9,271 bases of DNA from Nitrospiraceae bacterium (GTDB lineage Bacteria; Nitrospirota; Nitrospiria; Nitrospirales; Nitrospiraceae). Shown here piece by piece: positions 7,259 through 9,271 of the stretch. The notes beneath the pieces are model-generated. The model had not been told where the DNA came from, made no database searches, and saw nothing but the letters and a program-made list of their open reading frames with translations. Made by a program: the position numbers and the translations under genes. Each line of letters opens with the position of its first letter. Positions within the stretch are counted from its first letter, which is position 1. Location of the stretch: NCBI GenBank assembly GCA_025934615.1, contig JAICXS010000048.1, positions 1-9,271 of the forward strand. The letters run 5' to 3'.

Positions 7259-7498
7259 ATGCGGCTAAAGGGATGGACGCTCGGGATCGCAATCGCAGCC
7301 GGTGTCGCATGGACCGTCATTCCGTTTGCTGCGACGGTCGAGGCACAGAGCCCCACCCCCAGCCCGGGTCCGACCGATCCAATTCCCAAGCCGACGGACC
7401 CGTTCCCCGGCCCTAAGCCGAATCCGTTACCGATGCCCTTGCCGGCGCCGCCGTCCCCTTTGCCGCCCAATCCACAACCAGGACCCGGGGCAGGGTGA
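7259..7498 (+). CDS. Small secreted proline-rich protein
   Basis: Protein of 79 residues. It has a Sec signal peptide (basic MRLKGW, hydrophobic core about 7-25, likely cleavage after TVEA at residue 29). The mature part is nearly pure Xaa-Pro repeat: residues 32-76 hold 23 prolines, alternating with S, T, G, K, D, N or L. Such a chain should form an extended polyproline-type rod in the periplasm or outside the cell. AGGAG at 7250-7254 supports the ATG at 7259. Its TGA shares one base with the ATG of the next gene (TGATG), suggesting translational coupling to a membrane protein. No family is recognised. A spacer or wall-spanning role is inference. Confidence 0.7.
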   Translation: MRLKGWTLGIAIAAGVAWTVIPFAATVEAQSPTPSPGPTDPIPKPTDPFPGPKPNPLPMPLPAPPSPLPPNPQPGPGAG

Positions 7499-7806
7499 TG
7501 GATGCACCGACGTATCAAGAGTCGATTCGGATCGGATGGACGTTGCTCTGGCGTTGCGTCGGCGGCTTTCTGGCGCTGCTGTTCGCGGTCAATCTGTTCC
7601 TCTTGTTTCTCATGCCGGAATTGACACGGACCGAACCGTCGGTCTGGATAGCGCTGCTTCCTGTCAGTGTCGCGGCGATCATCTCGTTGTTCGTCGTAAT
7701 GCCGTTTATCGTGCGTGCAATGCTCACCAAGTCCTTTCACGGCTTTCATATTCAATTCAGGCGAGACAGCGAGGCGCCTGCTCCCGCCCGGATTTCAGAC
7801 ACTTGA
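7498..7806 (+). CDS. Small two-helix membrane protein
   Basis: Protein of 102 residues with two hydrophobic segments (about 16-38 and 49-71), joined by a short loop with ELTRTEPS. A basic C-terminal tail with HGFHIQFRRD follows. Family unknown. The start at 7498 overlaps the stop of the proline-rich gene by one base. An in-frame GTG at 7495 is possible but less likely. No strong Shine-Dalgarno is visible (AGGG only), which fits translation by coupling. The gene ends 28 bases before the phosphoribosyltransferase start, so all three may share a transcript. Confidence 0.65.
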   Translation: MDAPTYQESIRIGWTLLWRCVGGFLALLFAVNLFLLFLMPELTRTEPSVWIALLPVSVAAIISLFVVMPFIVRAMLTKSFHGFHIQFRRDSEAPAPARISDT

Positions 7807-7834
7807 CCATAGCGGGAAGATGCGGAGAAATACG

Positions 7835-8494
7835 ATGGACCGCGTGTTTCGCGATCGACATGAGGCGGGCCGGCTCCTGGCCGAGCGACTGGCCGCGTAC
7901 ACGGATCGGTCGGATGTCGTGATATTGGCCCTTCCTCGGGGCGGCGTGCCGGTGGCGTTTGAAGTTGCCGCGGCGCTGCATGTTCCGTTGGATGTCATGG
8001 TCGTCCGTAAGCTGGGTGTTCCAGGTCATGAAGAACTCGCGATGGGGGCCATCGCGAGCGGGGGTGTGCAAGTCGTCAATCAGGAAGTCGTGCGACATTT
8101 AGGTCTCTCCCAGGCGGTGCTGGAGTCGGCGGCGGCGACGGAATACCAGGAATTGACGCGCCGCGAGCGGGCGTATCGCGGAAATCGAGAAGTCGCGACG
8201 GTCGAAGGCCGGACGGTGATTCTTGTGGATGATGGACTCGCGACGGGCTCCACCATGCGGGCGGCGGTGGCGGCCCTGCGACAGAGGAACCCTGCCCGGA
8301 TCGTCATCGCCGTTCCGACGGCGGCGCCTGAAACCTGTGAAGAGATGAAAGTCGAAGTGGACGAGATGGTTTGTGCGACGACCCCGACCCCGTTTTATGG
8401 AGTCGGGCAGTGGTACGATGATTTTTCGCAAACGACGGACGAAGAAGTGCGCGATCTGTTGGAGCAGGCTGCACCGAGCGGAAGGAAGAAGTAA
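7835..8494 (+). CDS. Phosphoribosyltransferase-domain protein
   Basis: Cytosolic protein of 219 residues with a type I PRTase fold. LALPRGGVPVAFEVA (31-45) and VVRKLGVPGHEELAMGAI (56-73) form the N-terminal part. The PRPP-binding signature VILVDDGLATGST (128-140) has the two acidic residues. The C-terminal segment PFYGVGQWYDDFSQTTDEEV (186-205) is typical of this uncharacterised group, often annotated as a predicted phosphoribosyltransferase. The acceptor substrate is unknown. The ATG at 7835 is preferred over 7820 because GGAG (7824-7827) is seven bases upstream and family members begin near DRVFRDR. In other bacteria this group is found beside, or fused to, erythromycin esterase-like domains, and that type of gene follows here. 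The stop codon lies in the left arm of repeat locus 3. Confidence 0.9.
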   Translation: MDRVFRDRHEAGRLLAERLAAYTDRSDVVILALPRGGVPVAFEVAAALHVPLDVMVVRKLGVPGHEELAMGAIASGGVQVVNQEVVRHLGLSQAVLESAAATEYQELTRRERAYRGNREVATVEGRTVILVDDGLATGSTMRAAVAALRQRNPARIVIAVPTAAPETCEEMKVEVDEMVCATTPTPFYGVGQWYDDFSQTTDEEVRDLLEQAAPSGRKK

Positions 8495-8595
8495 TTCAGT
8501 AATAAGTGAGTTAGTCATGTGGGGCAAAGGACCGCAATGCATACAGTAAGTAAGTAACAAAGCCCAATTATTGCATTACTCAGTGATTCAATTCC
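8488..8595. repeat. AT-rich palindromic intergenic repeat, locus 3
   Basis: The left arm GAAGTAATTC with AAGTGAGTTAGT (8488-8515) includes the stop codon of the upstream gene. The right arm has CAATTATT (8565-8572), ATTACTCA (8575-8582) and TTCAATTCC (8587-8595); the last two words also occur in the right arm of locus 1. Between the arms is a short GTAA tandem (about 8535-8547). It is more degenerate than loci 1 and 2 but clearly the same word set. Confidence 0.55.
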
Positions 8596-8616
8596 GGTCC
8601 CCCCGAAGCAGGCGTC

Positions 8617-9271
8617 ATGGAAAGCGTTCATACGAGCCGACTCACGGAACTGCTCCAGCAGGCGGTGCATCCGCTGCACGGCGTTCAGACAGACTACGAT
8701 CCGTTGATGGATCTGATCGGCGACGCCCACGTAGTCTTGCTCGGAGAAGCGTCTCATGGGACGCGGGAGTTTTATCGCGAGCGCGCTCAGATCACGAAAC
8801 GGCTCATTCAAGAAAAGGGCTTCATGGCGGTCGCCGTCGAGGCCGATTGGCCGGACGCGTACCGTGTGAATCGCTATGTCCTTGGACGAAGCCGCGATGC
8901 CGACAGCCGCGCGGCGCTGGGCGATTTTAAGCGCTTTCCCGTCTGGATGTGGCGGAATTGCGAAGTTCTCGACTTTGTCACCTGGCTGCGCACCCATAAC
9001 GAATCTCAGCCGGCCGGCCCATCGAAAGTCGGCTTCTATGGAGTGGATCTGTACAGCCTGCATGCGTCCATGGCGGCAGTGCTGGGATACCTTGAGCACA
9101 TCGATCCGGAATCGGCCCAGCGTGCTCGTTCGCGTTATGCCTGCTTCGATCATTACGGCGAAGATACGCAGCGTTATGGTTATGCCGCGGGGTTCGGGTT
9201 GACGAAGACCTGTGAAGATGAAGTGATCGCCCAGCTCAGAGAAATGCAGCGCCGCGCCGAGGAGTATCTCA
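8617..9271 (+). CDS. Erythromycin esterase-family protein (C-terminus cut by window edge)
   Basis: About 218 N-terminal residues of an EreA/EreB-like protein are visible. Motifs are LLGEASHGTREFY (41-53, with E44 and H47 matching the active-site Glu and His of this family), VEADWPDAYRVNRYV (75-89) and FPVWMWRN (107-114). Characterised members hydrolyse the lactone ring of macrolides. Many chromosomal homologues, especially those next to PRTases, have no shown antibiotic activity, so resistance should not be assumed. The ATG at 8617 is the first in the conserved frame, with only a weak AGCAGG upstream. It follows the PRTase by 122 bases that hold a palindromic repeat. Typical length is about 400 or more residues, so about half is missing. 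Confidence 0.92.
   Translation, partial: MESVHTSRLTELLQQAVHPLHGVQTDYDPLMDLIGDAHVVLLGEASHGTREFYRERAQITKRLIQEKGFMAVAVEADWPDAYRVNRYVLGRSRDADSRAALGDFKRFPVWMWRNCEVLDFVTWLRTHNESQPAGPSKVGFYGVDLYSLHASMAAVLGYLEHIDPESAQRARSRYACFDHYGEDTQRYGYAAGFGLTKTCEDEVIAQLREMQRRAEEYL

Noticed and set aside
7003..7755. 250-codon glycine-rich open frame on the minus strand
   Set aside because: It is the complement of the proline-rich gene and the dehydrogenase end; the Gly repeats are only the reverse reading of Pro codons.
8521..8540. Possible sigma-54 promoter (GG-N10-GC) before the esterase-like gene
   Set aside because: Only the GG and GC spacing fits; the surrounding bases do not match TGGCAC or TTGC. No better site was found by eye in the other intergenic regions.

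Overview
The window reads as chromosomal DNA of a Gram-negative-type bacterium. GC content is moderately high, Shine-Dalgarno sites are strong (GGAGG-like), and there is a two-membrane-segment sensor kinase. The mix of genes suggests Nitrospira or a close relative: a small acidic DUF6335-like protein, a small basic DUF6496-like protein, a Csp-like copper protein, and a PRTase beside an erythromycin esterase-like gene. That assignment is inference from remembered gene content; there is no rRNA or marker gene here to prove it.

Layout. Left part (1-2377, minus strand): a two-component system. The sensor histidine kinase overlaps by 16 bases a sigma-54-type response regulator, whose C-terminus runs off the left edge. 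Position 2378-2688 is a divergent intergenic region. All genes to the right are on the plus strand. First come three small stress-type proteins: DUF6335-like (2689), DUF6496-like (3216) and a GSP17M/YflT-like glycine-zipper protein (3478). A ferredoxin-reductase-like flavoprotein follows (4189). Next is a 19-cysteine Csp3-like copper storage protein (5208), preceded by an inverted repeat. A zinc-dependent alcohol dehydrogenase (5956-7180) is broken by a one-base insertion near 6715. A secreted proline-rich peptide (7259) is translationally coupled to a two-helix membrane protein (7498). The window ends with a phosphoribosyltransferase (7835) and an erythromycin esterase-family protein (8617) cut by the right edge.

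The plus-strand genes look like an accessory stress or detoxification neighbourhood (copper sequestration, redox, aldehyde/alcohol oxidation, general stress proteins) rather than one pathway. The two-component system could sense an envelope signal, but no convincing sigma-54 promoter was seen in front of the plus-strand genes, so a regulatory link is only a guess.

The most notable non-coding signal is a family of AT-rich intergenic elements at three gene junctions (about 3105-3196, 7193-7246 and 8488-8595). They share the same terminal words: AGTAATTG or a near match on the left, CAATTACT or a near match on the right, and an internal AAGTGAGT block. The set looks like a dispersed palindromic repeat. 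No tRNA, rRNA, CRISPR array or insertion sequence was recognised.
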